Positions 23,979 to 34,400 of a DNA stretch of 64,000 nucleotides are shown in pieces. Source of the stretch: Chondrosia reniformis (lineage: Eukaryota > Porifera > Demospongiae > Chondrillida > Chondrillidae); the NCBI GenBank assembly GCA_947172415.1, contig OX359201.1:5754501-5818500 (forward strand), in the 5' to 3' direction. The stretch's first letter is position 1, and the number at the start of each line of letters is the position of its first letter. The notes below the pieces were generated by a model that saw only the letters and a program-made list of their open reading frames with translations, did not search any database and was not told the DNA's origin. Position numbers and translations under genes: made by a program.

Positions 23979-25955
23979 TTAAAATGTTGTCTTCTGCAGC
24001 AGAAGAGAGTATTCAGAATAAATAACTAATACAGAAATTATGACCTGTAAGAAAGCAAAATGGCCGTGAAAGAGAAATGAGGAGTTCCAAAAAGCATTGA
24101 TGCAGACTTCAATGTAGTCTTTGAGTGAAGCTGGATTGGCAGTTAAATAACTCTTTATCCACATGCTATAGCAGGGAATCACGTGGGTCCAGATGCTGAA
24201 TGAGTTTGGGTAGAGGGGTATGGTGAGCTGGATGAAGACGGCCCATTTTGGGGCCATGGGGTCAATTATTGCCAGCAATAACATGAGAAATTGGAAGCAA
24301 AGTGCAATTATTCGACCATTGTAGAAAAACCGATAACTAAAAATAGAGAAATGGCAAATAAGGCCATAGACTATCCAAAGAAGCCATGAGATTCGTATTC
24401 TTGATAATTCTGATTCTTCAAAAGTCACATTGTTTCCATAGCAATGAAATGGAGTAGCCGTTACAACACTAATCAACAAAATGTACACATAAATTCCAGA
24501 TACCACAATCTGCATGTTGAAAAAATTGCTCCATCTCTCTGAAAGTACTTTCCTCATTTCCCTGGCTATATAAACTAAATCTGCTTCCGAAGTAGTCCCT
24601 TTGCTGGCTTCATCTTCTAGACAAAAAACATACTCCTTTAAACTCATTTCAAACAGGTAGAGAGAGAGGACTACACTGACTGCACAGTGGGCGGCAAACA
24701 CTACCACATGCGAAACAGAAGTGAGAAGCTGGGCAACTTGTTTCTCAATGTCTGTAAAAGTCATCAAGTTGGAAGCCCCCATATAGAGAATTCCAAGATA
24801 GTATAGCAATGTAACAAAGAAGGATGACCGCATAATAAGAGTAAGTTGGCTGTTAAATATGGTATTAACTTTAACAGGTGTGCTTTGAATGGAATCTAGC
24901 TCTCTTAATTCTATAGGTGTTGACAGTTTGGCGATTACTCGTTCTATGACAGGTAGGAATCGATCTTCCAGAATGGTTTTACCTATTCTTGTGATTTCAC
25001 GATTATCATCATAAAACAGCCTTTTTGCATGCCTCAAGCAACATACGGGCACAAATACATGGGTCATTAATCGGGATAGGAGGTTGAGCATAGCAGTACT
25101 TAAACCGCACATTTGATACTCCATGAATACTTTCATAAAATTGAGAATTCCTGAAACAATAAATAATGCCAATAGAATAGCATATATATTCTTTGAGGTG
25201 ACACAGAATGATAGCCATTTATAGGTCGTGCCGTCGAACACTGTTAATTTCGGATCCTGCAGCTGCCTAGGAGGGGGAGGCTTGATTAGAACATTTTTAA
25301 TGAATGTATCCAGTGGACCGGAAATGATACGTCTAGCATTCACAGTTTCCGCTTTCAGCCATTCGCAAAGGGCGTCGTAGCCAAGGACCTTCAACCTGCT
25401 GTAGAGATAGCTTAAATCCCAACACGAGATAAGGTTACGCCGTTCCAATACCTCAAATAGCTCTTGCCCCGACTTGCAATTACGCAATTCACATTGTGGA
25501 ATTTCTGGACAAAGATACTTTAGCTGACCTAAAACATCTTCGTTATCACTTTCAACAATTTCTTCAATGGCTTTTGTCAAGCAAATTCGAAATTTAGTCT
25601 CCAAGCGTCTCCCGTGCTCCCTATGAAGTATAGGAATACGCACCGACTGTTCCACATCATCGACGTTTTCTAAAGCTTCTATAAGTTTGGCAGTAAATAT
25701 TTGAAAATCCCTCTTGATAGCCAACAAAGGTACCTCTAAAATTGACCAATCTCTCTGTCTTACCGAAATGTCGCCTTTTTGTTCCAGTGCTGCAAACAGT
25801 TGGTAACCGTGCTTTATTTTCTTTTTAGTTCTACTAGTCAATTTCGACTTTAACATGAATAACATACTTTCGAGGTCGTCCTGGTTGATACTAGTTTTTG
25901 AATAATCCAGAAGAAATTTCCTGAAGGCAAATGCTTCCTTACCAGACCCGTCCAT
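23979..25955 (-). CDS. Tandem death-effector-like domains fused to a polytopic membrane region (paralogue A)
   Basis: Intronless, 658 residues, true ATG at 25955. Residues about 9-92 and 121-203 each look like a six-helix DED. The second carries YLCPEIP, ELFEVLERRNLISCWDLSYL and a SRL helix, as in caspase-8/FLIP-type DEDs. After a proline linker (PPPPR, about 226-230) come roughly seven to nine hydrophobic segments: about 257-279, 284-308, 375-396, 411-438, 481-500, 521-545, 547-565, perhaps 572-595, and 629-648. The protein ends shortly after EYSLL. No signal peptide, so the DEDs should be cytosolic. By family knowledge DEDs self-associate to build caspase- or FADD-type platforms; a membrane-anchored scaffold or receptor is inference. 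I do not recognise the membrane part. The stop lies 73 bp upstream of the KDM8 start codon on the same strand. Confidence 0.8.
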   Translation of the reverse strand: MDGSGKEAFAFRKFLLDYSKTSINQDDLESMLFMLKSKLTSRTKKKIKHGYQLFAALEQKGDISVRQRDWSILEVPLLAIKRDFQIFTAKLIEALENVDDVEQSVRIPILHREHGRRLETKFRICLTKAIEEIVESDNEDVLGQLKYLCPEIPQCELRNCKSGQELFEVLERRNLISCWDLSYLYSRLKVLGYDALCEWLKAETVNARRIISGPLDTFIKNVLIKPPPPRQLQDPKLTVFDGTTYKWLSFCVTSKNIYAILLALFIVSGILNFMKVFMEYQMCGLSTAMLNLLSRLMTHVFVPVCCLRHAKRLFYDDNREITRIGKTILEDRFLPVIERVIAKLSTPIELRELDSIQSTPVKVNTIFNSQLTLIMRSSFFVTLLYYLGILYMGASNLMTFTDIEKQVAQLLTSVSHVVVFAAHCAVSVVLSLYLFEMSLKEYVFCLEDEASKGTTSEADLVYIAREMRKVLSERWSNFFNMQIVVSGIYVYILLISVVTATPFHCYGNNVTFEESELSRIRISWLLWIVYGLICHFSIFSYRFFYNGRIIALCFQFLMLLLAIIDPMAPKWAVFIQLTIPLYPNSFSIWTHVIPCYSMWIKSYLTANPASLKDYIEVCINAFWNSSFLFHGHFAFLQVIISVLVIYSEYSLLLQKTTF

Positions 25956-26318
25956 GCCTAGCCAAGTATATATAATATGCTGCGTCCTTTAACTCCGAAA
26001 GACTCGCGCAATAGCTTAATTCAGCTACGAACTAGTTTGCGAGTGTATATGAGAATCACTGTTGTAGAGGAATTTGATTTAGTTCCGGTCGAATGATAAT
26101 ATGAGTTGGTGGGGAAACTTCACGTAAATGTTTGGAATTTTAATTATAATTGCTGTACACCTTGACTGGTTAATTAGGTATATAGATGCATTCATGTCCA
26201 ATATCATCAGTACATGCACATATGTTCAATACATAGTGTATATCACAAAAAGGAAATACAATAAATAAACATCAAATTTTTTAAAGCCACATATGTATAC
26301 ATATATATATATATATAA

Positions 26319-28370
26319 CTATTGTAAGGAATTTAATTTTTCTGTTAAGAGTGAATATTCACATATCAGTGTCCATGCGGAAGCAATAAGAAGAACTACT
26401 GCAAAGCAGGCCTTGCAGAGTACAGTGGAGTCATTCAAAACTGTAAAAATTGCTGAAAATGTCAAAACTGCCGGTTTAGATGGTCTTCTGCTCCAGGTCT
26501 CTTTAGATAACTTGTGACAGAAGGGCATAAAGAGGACCCAAATGGTGAAAGTGGTCGGATATATTGCATTAGTAATCTGAATTAGTGTCCCCCATTTGTG
26601 ACCAAGTAGATCAAAGCACGTGATAAGGAGGAATAGGACCTGAAGGGAAAGAGCTGTACAACGAGCATAAAAGAAGAGCCTGTAGCTGTAAGCACAAAGA
26701 TGGCAAACAAAACCAACCAATATCCACAAAAACCATGAAAGTTTAATCTTGTTAACATCACCGTCATTAATTTTCATCCTTTCTCCACAGCAACGAAATG
26801 GTGTCTTTGTGAATATACTGATTATGAGTATGAACAGGAATATCAGTGAAATTATAAAAATACACCTTTCAAACCAGTACCATCGGTCAGAAAGGACAGA
26901 TCTGGCATTTGCAGCATCTTTAACTAGTTGATTAATCCTTTTTTTCTTGGCCAGTTTAACCAGCAACATAAGATACTCCTTAATTCTCATTTCATAGAGG
27001 TATAAAGTTCCTGCTATTCCAAATATCATGTGAATTATAAAAGCTGCTGTTGTCATAATTATCTTGAAAATTAGAGCTAAATTTTCATCTAAGTTTAAAA
27101 AAGTTGAAAAATTGGAAGATTGTAGATATAAGACACCAACAAAATAGCTAGCGGATGTCAGAGAAGAAGTGATTGCTATAATAGCTAGTTTGTGCCTAAG
27201 CAACTGATTTATCATAGCAATGGCACCTTGCTGCTTACATTTCAACTCCAAAGATGCCCATTCATTGCCAGATGAAAGTGCTTTGACCAATGACTTGAAA
27301 ACAGTGAGAGCCTCTTCCTTATAGGTCCGATTAACTAGATCAAGTTTAGTAAGTTTGGAGCTGTCAAATATTTCTTTGGAGTACAAAAGGATGGAGAATG
27401 GTAAAACTACATGAGTTAACCCTCTAGAAATAAAATTAAGTATGGCGGTAGAATGACCACAAGTTTTGTATTCCAATAGACCCTTGACTACCATAAGGAC
27501 ACCCAGTATACCAAGGAAACCATAGAGAAAGACAACTACAGGTTTTGATGAGAAATAGTAAAGAATTTTATAAGTTAAGTGACTGAAAATGGTAAACTTG
27601 TCTGAAGTTGAACTTTTTTGTTCTAACTTTTGCTTAGCTTTGCTAACATGATTCTCCTCACATGATGACTGTCTTTCTGGCCACGAATGAGAGCGAACAG
27701 ATGCAAAAGATGCCCTTCTCTTTGCAGTCTCTTCAGATGATGCTTTAATCGCCTTCAGTTGTACCTCCTGCGTCTGCTTCTCAATAAATTGGCAGAGATT
27801 CTCATGTCTGATTGCCTCTAGGCGGCTGTGAAGGTAGCTCAGATCCCAGCAGGAGATGAGACGACGCTTTTTCAGCTCCTCAAAGAAGGCCATTCCGTTG
27901 TGGAACTTATCCAGATTTGAGAGGGGAATTTCCGGACAAAGATATAACAACTGATTGACAACGTCACTGTCTCCCTTGAGTAACTCGTCGCCTAGATGGG
28001 ACAAACAGCTATGAAATTCCCTGTTAAATTCTTTGTTTTTCGGTTTTTCACTTAAAACGGCTCCCTTCGGAATGGTACCTGATGGAGAAGTCATCGCGAT
28101 ACTCAGATCTCTTTTAAAATCTTCAAAAGACCTTCCGATATTACTAAATGACGGTTTCAAGAGATCTAACTTTTGCGAAGATATTTTTCCATCAATTTCT
28201 AAAGCTGCGAATATTCTGTAGGCCTGAGGCTTTTGGTAGTGTATTCCTCCTATGTAGTCTTTTAGAACAAATTTGAGAGTTTCCGTTTGTTGATCATTCA
28301 GGCTATCTGCATAATGAAATATGAAGCGTCTAAAGAGAAACTGTCCGGAGGTAGGAAGCGAAGTTGCCAT
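26319..28370 (-). CDS. Tandem death-effector-like domains fused to a polytopic membrane region (paralogue B)
   Basis: Intronless, 683 residues from the ATG at 28370; the frame continues upstream to 28472 but has no ATG there. Same plan as the neighbour at 23979-25955. First DED-like domain (LFRRFIFHYADSLN ... FEDFKRDLS); second with LLYLCPEIPLSNLD and RLISCWDLSYLHSRLEAI. A Ser/Lys-rich linker with RRASFASVRSHSW, possible phosphosites, is absent from A. The membrane region shares STAILNFISRGLTHV, LYLYEMRIKEYL, LSDRWYWFE, TKTPFRCCGE, LSWFLWILVGFVCH, SYRLFFYAR and the terminal CEYSLL with A. The two are a local tandem duplication that has diverged considerably. Head-to-head with the TBC gene, 85 bp between start codons. 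Function unknown. Confidence 0.8.
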   Translation of the reverse strand: MATSLPTSGQFLFRRFIFHYADSLNDQQTETLKFVLKDYIGGIHYQKPQAYRIFAALEIDGKISSQKLDLLKPSFSNIGRSFEDFKRDLSIAMTSPSGTIPKGAVLSEKPKNKEFNREFHSCLSHLGDELLKGDSDVVNQLLYLCPEIPLSNLDKFHNGMAFFEELKKRRLISCWDLSYLHSRLEAIRHENLCQFIEKQTQEVQLKAIKASSEETAKRRASFASVRSHSWPERQSSCEENHVSKAKQKLEQKSSTSDKFTIFSHLTYKILYYFSSKPVVVFLYGFLGILGVLMVVKGLLEYKTCGHSTAILNFISRGLTHVVLPFSILLYSKEIFDSSKLTKLDLVNRTYKEEALTVFKSLVKALSSGNEWASLELKCKQQGAIAMINQLLRHKLAIIAITSSLTSASYFVGVLYLQSSNFSTFLNLDENLALIFKIIMTTAAFIIHMIFGIAGTLYLYEMRIKEYLMLLVKLAKKKRINQLVKDAANARSVLSDRWYWFERCIFIISLIFLFILIISIFTKTPFRCCGERMKINDGDVNKIKLSWFLWILVGFVCHLCAYSYRLFFYARCTALSLQVLFLLITCFDLLGHKWGTLIQITNAIYPTTFTIWVLFMPFCHKLSKETWSRRPSKPAVLTFSAIFTVLNDSTVLCKACFAVVLLIASAWTLICEYSLLTEKLNSLQ

Positions 28371-28455
28371 TTCTGTCACGCACTTGTCATGTGCAGTGAT
28401 ATAAGTCTGGTGCCACGCCCCTGACCCTGACCCCGCTGCTCTATAGGAGAGCAAA
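28371..28455. promoter_or_regulatory. Very short bidirectional promoter, DED-TM paralogue B / TBC gene
   Basis: Only 85 bp separates the two divergent ATGs, so 5' UTRs must overlap the promoter or the opposite gene. GC-rich patch (CCACGCCCCTGACCCTGACC). Confidence 0.5.
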
Positions 28456-31400
28456 ATGTCATCCTGTCTCACTCTGGCAGGTTATTTGGACCTGATAAAG
28501 ATCACAAAGTCACTTGGTAAGTTCTCTTCATACCACGAGTGCCATGATTTCATCTAGCAAGCTAGCGATTCCCACCTCCGTTCTCTTCTCTGCTCTCCTT
28601 AGTTTCTGGAAGAAAGAAGAGATATCGTTATTGGTAGGTCGGCGCAATTTTAGTAAGGATATATTTAATGCCTACAACCTATTACCTGAAATGTGCAAAT
28701 GAATAGCAAATATGTACTTCACTAACAACCTGTGGATATAATAACAATTTTTAAGACACTTTGAAAAGTAGCGTAATCAGAGTAATGACTTTGTAATGCG
28801 TGTGGAATAGCGCCCAGTCTCCCGGTGTATTGCTGTAAAGAAGAACCATTCATGCAAAAGGTCATGTTCACCCACTCTTAATGAACTGGTATTTTCAAAA
28901 TTGAGGCGAATTGGGTAATAATTTAATGTATATTTTAAAGTTGAAAATGTTCTTCGGCTAGTTAACAAGGAATGCGCCCTAATTACAGAAATTCATGTAC
29001 CAAGTATGTTCACTAAAATGTTTACTAATTTCAAATTGGGAGAATATTGAAACTATACTATGTAACTATGCGTTTTATAGAGTTTGTATATACATGATAA
29101 TCACCGCTCAATAACATGCAGCTGTAGCCCATTCCTGGAATTACATTTGTTCAACTTTTAAATCAGTTGTGGTACAATTAGCACTTGAATTGCCATACAT
29201 ATCTCTCCATACAAGCTCTCACTAGGTTTAGCTCCATATAGGCCTTTACACGTAAGTAGATGTAGTATGTAAGAAAATTGTGTGTTACATGTATACACAT
29301 TTGGTCTGAATATATAATTATATAACCCAGTTATTGTTTTGACTCGTAATGGATCAATGGACAGATGGTACATATCTCCTAAACAATTAGCATTGGGCTG
29401 ACTACTTTTTGGGTCGGTTGTCCAGACCGGACATTGCAATTGGTTATTGTAAAAGGTTAACACCGCATGCATGGTAACGTCATTCTAGTGGGAGTTTGTT
29501 CAAATGGTAGTTGCGAGTTACTAATTGCAACGTCTGGTCTGGACAACCGACCCAAAAAATACTGTATATCTCTTGATAACCAAAACTGGTTACATTTCTG
29601 CATTTATAAGGTTTCTGTTTGATGAAAGCAGATGTCAGTTGAGGTATTATGAAAATGAAAAAGATCTCCGATTTCCAATTGGGTTAGTGATATACATGAA
29701 ATTCCATGGGATCTTGCCTCCTTAGTAGCATGAGTCTTTTGTGAGTCACATGACAACCATGTGACTATCACATTGAAATCATTACTATCACATGACACCC
29801 ATGTGATACTTGTGTCTTCAGGACAATAGATATGACTTCAACAAAGATCAGTCTTTCCCTGGAAAGCTCAGAGGAAGGGAGGAGAACTGTTAAGATCAGC
29901 CATCCCTCGGCTGAGTATCTTCTCATTTCAGACAAACCAGAGAATGCAAGATACTGGTATGTTCAGCTCCTAGAGAAGAAGGAGCTGGCAGCAAACTTGT
30001 CCAAACACAACACAGGTGCAATAACAAAACAGAGGAAATTGAGGAAATCTGTTCCGTCTCTATCTGTCGTAAGATGACATATACGTACATTTATATTGGC
30101 ATTATGTGGGGTATTTTAAATGGAAGAATTGTGTATTTTTCAGTTGCAATGTTTACATTTATTATGTTCAGTTCCTAGCAAACAAGTATTTGTATATAAT
30201 TATGTATGAAGTGATAAGGGTTTTTGTTGTGTTCATAATAAGTATCCTGATTTACTGAGACTCAGCAACAATTGTATTTAGAAACAAATCCTCATTATGC
30301 TGATGAAGACCTCCGGGTTGAAACGTTCAATTTGTTTTTAAATACAATTGTTGCTGAATCTCAATAAATTAGGATACTTATAATTTGTACATATATATCT
30401 CATACGTATATTAACTACACTCAACATATTTTGTATCCATGACCCTCCGAGGGCAACATGAATTCATTATTAATTGCATTAGATTAGTATAGTATATTAT
30501 AACTTGTATATATTACAGAATAGTGAATATATGTAGTATGTGCATTATTCTCATTCATTGTAATAGAATATTAAGGAGCTATTTACTTTTATCGTACCTT
30601 TTAGGAGGCTTCTCCATGGATATCAACTTTGACTCCTTGCCATAAACCAGATTCTCCGAGCAGTCCTAATCCTGAAGGTCAACTTGTTGCTTCAAAGTTT
30701 ATAAACATACAGTGAGTAAGCATGTAGGTATGGTTTATTAAGGTATAGTTATTGTGTATGTCCGCCTCCAAAATTCAATTATTTCAGCTGCCATTTTATT
30801 TGTTTGATTGCTAGGGGCAGTGACACAACCTATCTCCCTGGGACAGGGGGTGGGAAGACAGGTAGTGGGAAACGCGGGCTGTTGCACAGCTCCAGTGTTG
30901 ACAATATTGACAAAGGTGAGTCCATTCCAGCAAAGGATGTAGCACGTCACAGTCCCTTGACAACCTAGACTGTAGCACGTCACAGTCCCTTGGCAACCTA
31001 GACTGTAGCACGTCACAGTCCCTTGGCAACCTAGACTGTAGCACGTCACAGTCCCTTGGCAACCTAGACTGTAGCACGTCACAGTCCCTTGGCAACCTAG
31101 ACTGTAGCACGTCACAGTCCCTTGACAACCTAGACTGTAGCACGTCACAGTCCCTTGGCAACCTAGACTGTAGCACGTCACAGTCCCTTGGCAACCTAGA
31201 CTGTAGCACGTCACAGTCCCTTGGCAACCTAGACTGTAGCACGTCACAGTCCCTTGGCAACCTAGACTGTAGCACGTCACAGTCCCTTGGCAACCTAGAC
31301 TGTAGCACGTCACAGTCCCTTGGCAACCTAGACTGTAGCACGTCACAGTCCCTTGGCAACCTAGACTGTAGCACGTCACAGTCCCTTGGCAACCTAGACT

Positions 31401-34400
31401 GTAGCACGTCACAGTCCCTTGGCAACCTAGACTGTAGCACGTCACAGTCCCTTGGCAACCTAGACTGTAGCACGTCACAGTCCCTTGACAACCTAGACTG
31501 TAGCACGTCACAGTCCCTTGGCAACCTAGACTGTAGCACGTCACAGTCCCTTGGCAACCTAGACTGTAGCACGTCACAGTCCCTTGGCAACCTAGACTGT
31601 AGCACGTCACAGTCCCTTGACAACCTAGACTGTAGCACGTCACAGTCCCTTGGCAACCTAGACTGTAGCACGTCACAGTCCCTTGGCAACCTAGACTGTA
31701 GCACGTCACAGTCCCTTGGCAACCTAGACTGTAGCACGTCACAGTCCCTTGGCAACCTAGACTGTAGCACGTCACAGTCCCTTGGCAACCTAGACTGTAG
31801 CACTTCACAGTCCCTTGGCAACCTAGACTGTAGCACGTCACAGTCCCTTGACAACCTAGACTGTAGCACGTCACAGTCCCTTGACAACCTAGACTGTAGC
31901 ACGTCACAGTCCCTTGACAACCTAGAGATTGATGCATATTAATTGCCTTTAGCATATCACCAGACATCTCATACCCATTTTAAGAAATTTAGTATACCTA
32001 CATGTTTGACCATGGTTGCTACGTGTCTGCAGTTACAGGAAATGGGCGGTCCTTTGTGTCTGTCAATCAGCCTCAGAGATTCTCCTTGCATGAGGGTCTG
32101 CTCCTAGCCAGGCATCCCGCCTCTCCCACACTCCCTCCAAAGGACCCCTGGTGGAACCTATCAACCAAGGAGGAGGATGCAGCTGATGATCAGCTTGAGA
32201 CAAAGGTTGGACAACTTTATTCTTTACAACATTTCACTGATTTAGAGGTACACACTGCCTTTATAATTACCTTACTAAAGGGCTATGGTACCAGGATTAA
32301 AGTGTTCTTTTGAAATCTGTGGTGCCAGGGTAGGAGTGTCCCCTAGGTGTGGTGCCAGGGTAGGAGTGTCCCCTAGGTGTGGTGCCAGGGTAGGAGTGTC
32401 CCCTAGGTGTGGTGCCAGGGTAGGAGTATCCCCTAGGTGTGGTGCCAGGGTAGGAGTGTCCCCTAGGTGTGGTGCCAGGGTAGGAGTGTCCCCTAGGTGT
32501 GGTGCCAGGGTAGGAGTGTCCCCTAGGTGTGGTGCCAGGGTAGGAGTGTCCCCTAGGTGTGGTGCCAGGGTAGGAGTGTCCCCTAGGTGTGGTGCCAGGG
32601 TAGGAGTGTCCCCTAGGTGTGGTACCAGGGTAGAATTGTCTTAATGTGTTCATTGTGTATAGCAACTGAATACACAAGTGTCCAATTTTGAAATGAGGAT
32701 TGCTGCCTTACTGGAAGAGAAAAGTCAAAGAGAAGACAAGCTTGAAGAACAAACCCAACTAGTACGACTACACATAAAGCAGCTTCTGACTTAAAAATAA
32801 TAATTGCACGTAATTTTTAAAGGGTATTCATTGAGATGGTTCAGTCTTTTTAGTGTCTAAAGACACCGCAGTATACAGTGTTTTTTGAGCAACCTAACCT
32901 AACCTAACCTAAGGTTAGGCTAGGTTAGGTTAGGTTAGGTTAGGTTAGGTTAGGTTAGGCTAGGCTAGGCTAGGCTAGGCTAGGCTAGGCTAGGTTAGGG
33001 TAGGTTAGGTTAGGTTAGGCTAGGCTAGGCTAGGCTAGGGTAGGTTAGGTTAGGTTAGGTTAGGGTAGATTAGGTAATTTTTATTTAAGACAGGATCCGA
33101 TGGTCCCATCAGTACAGGTCCACCTGGTAGTCCTGGTGCTTACCTGTTCCAGTAGGATCCCCTGTATGCACAACTCATCCTCTCTTGAGTTTTTCTATCC
33201 ATTCCAAACTCTTTAGGTATCAGATTTACGTGAGATTATTAACACCCTGTCGGAAGGGCATCCTGATCGCCAGGTGAAGCAACTGGTTGCTAATTTGATG
33301 GAAACTAGGCAGACTATAACCCATTTGGAAGATGTGAACAAGACCATTAGCAAACTACTTTTAAAGAACCAAATTAAGCAGGAAAATCAAAAGGAGACGG
33401 AGGAGAAGTTGAAGGAAGATATTTCAGAACTCAACTCTGAGTTTGTAAGCTTCAAAGCTGCACATGTCAGAACATTGACAAAACTGTTCACAATCCCCAC
33501 GGAAGGTGAAATTGATGAATAATGCAAGATATATTTACAACAATTTTCTCATTATTTGTATTTTTCTATATATTTTGGATTTACAATATGTTTCTTAATT
33601 TATAGGAATTTGTATGCATTGTATTTACCTAACAACACAGTACTAATTAAATTTGCCCATTAAATTTTATGAGTTAATTCCTTGATATTTTGTGTTAACT
33701 GCTATTCTTTTGTTGTGATCGCAGGTATCGCCTTCTCCACTCATCCTCTCATAATCTCACGTGAAGAAGAACAGGGTAGAGCAGAGATAATCAGTTTGTT
33801 CAGGAAAGACTTTCCTGAAGAAATATGCAATGTAATCGATGGGTATGCAATGATATATGCATTGTAATTGAGATACGTATACGTACATGTAGGTAGAGTT
33901 CTTAAATTAGACATATGTACAAGCTCTTATCCCGAGTTATAGTTCACAAGTACTCATGGAAATATTTAAATGCTTTAGTAAACTGTGAAACTTCTAAAGA
34001 CAATATCATAATCTCCTACCTGGGTTTCTTTGGGTAATTGAAGTTCTTAAATTGAAACAGTTAACCGTCCAAGAAGTCTCTAATTATAAATAGTTTTTTA
34101 TGTTTTTTGTCAAAGCAGTTTGTATTACTTAAGATGTACTCGTTTCTGTTCAATACATAGTGATTCACTGTGTGATTTCCAGGACGCATTTGGTGATAAC
34201 TATCATGCAGAAGATGAATGCAAGATCTTCTTGTTCTTAGCAAGGAAATTACATCAACTATACACAGAGCAAGTACATAAGTTCATATGCTTACCATATT
34301 TATGCCCGGTCCAGTGTCACATTTTAAAGCCTTTTAAGGAAAATATTCATTTTATAATTGTGTCTCTTTGTTTATAAACATGCAACTCTTATAACTACCA

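Noticed and set aside
28371-28472. N-terminal extension of DED-TM paralogue B (34 codons)
   Set aside because: The frame is open but the upstream codon at 28472 is GTG, not ATG. The ATG at 28370 matches the start of paralogue A and leaves the promoter gap to the divergent gene.
30925-31935. CRISPR-like regular repeat array
   Set aside because: Units are contiguous with no unique spacers, and the context is a eukaryotic intron.
30738-31967. Two long minus-strand ORFs (409 and 369 codons) of repeated 11-residue units
   Set aside because: Antisense reading of a 33-bp intronic minisatellite. The unit length is divisible by three, so frames stay open; no start context or domain.
32285-32677. Overlapping ORFs on both strands with 10-residue repeats
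   Set aside because: Both come from the 30-bp intronic minisatellite.
33274-33522. Stand-alone coiled-coil ORF ending at 33522
   Set aside because: Exon 9 of the TBC gene. The real exon leaves at the donor 33506 and joins the next exon in phase.
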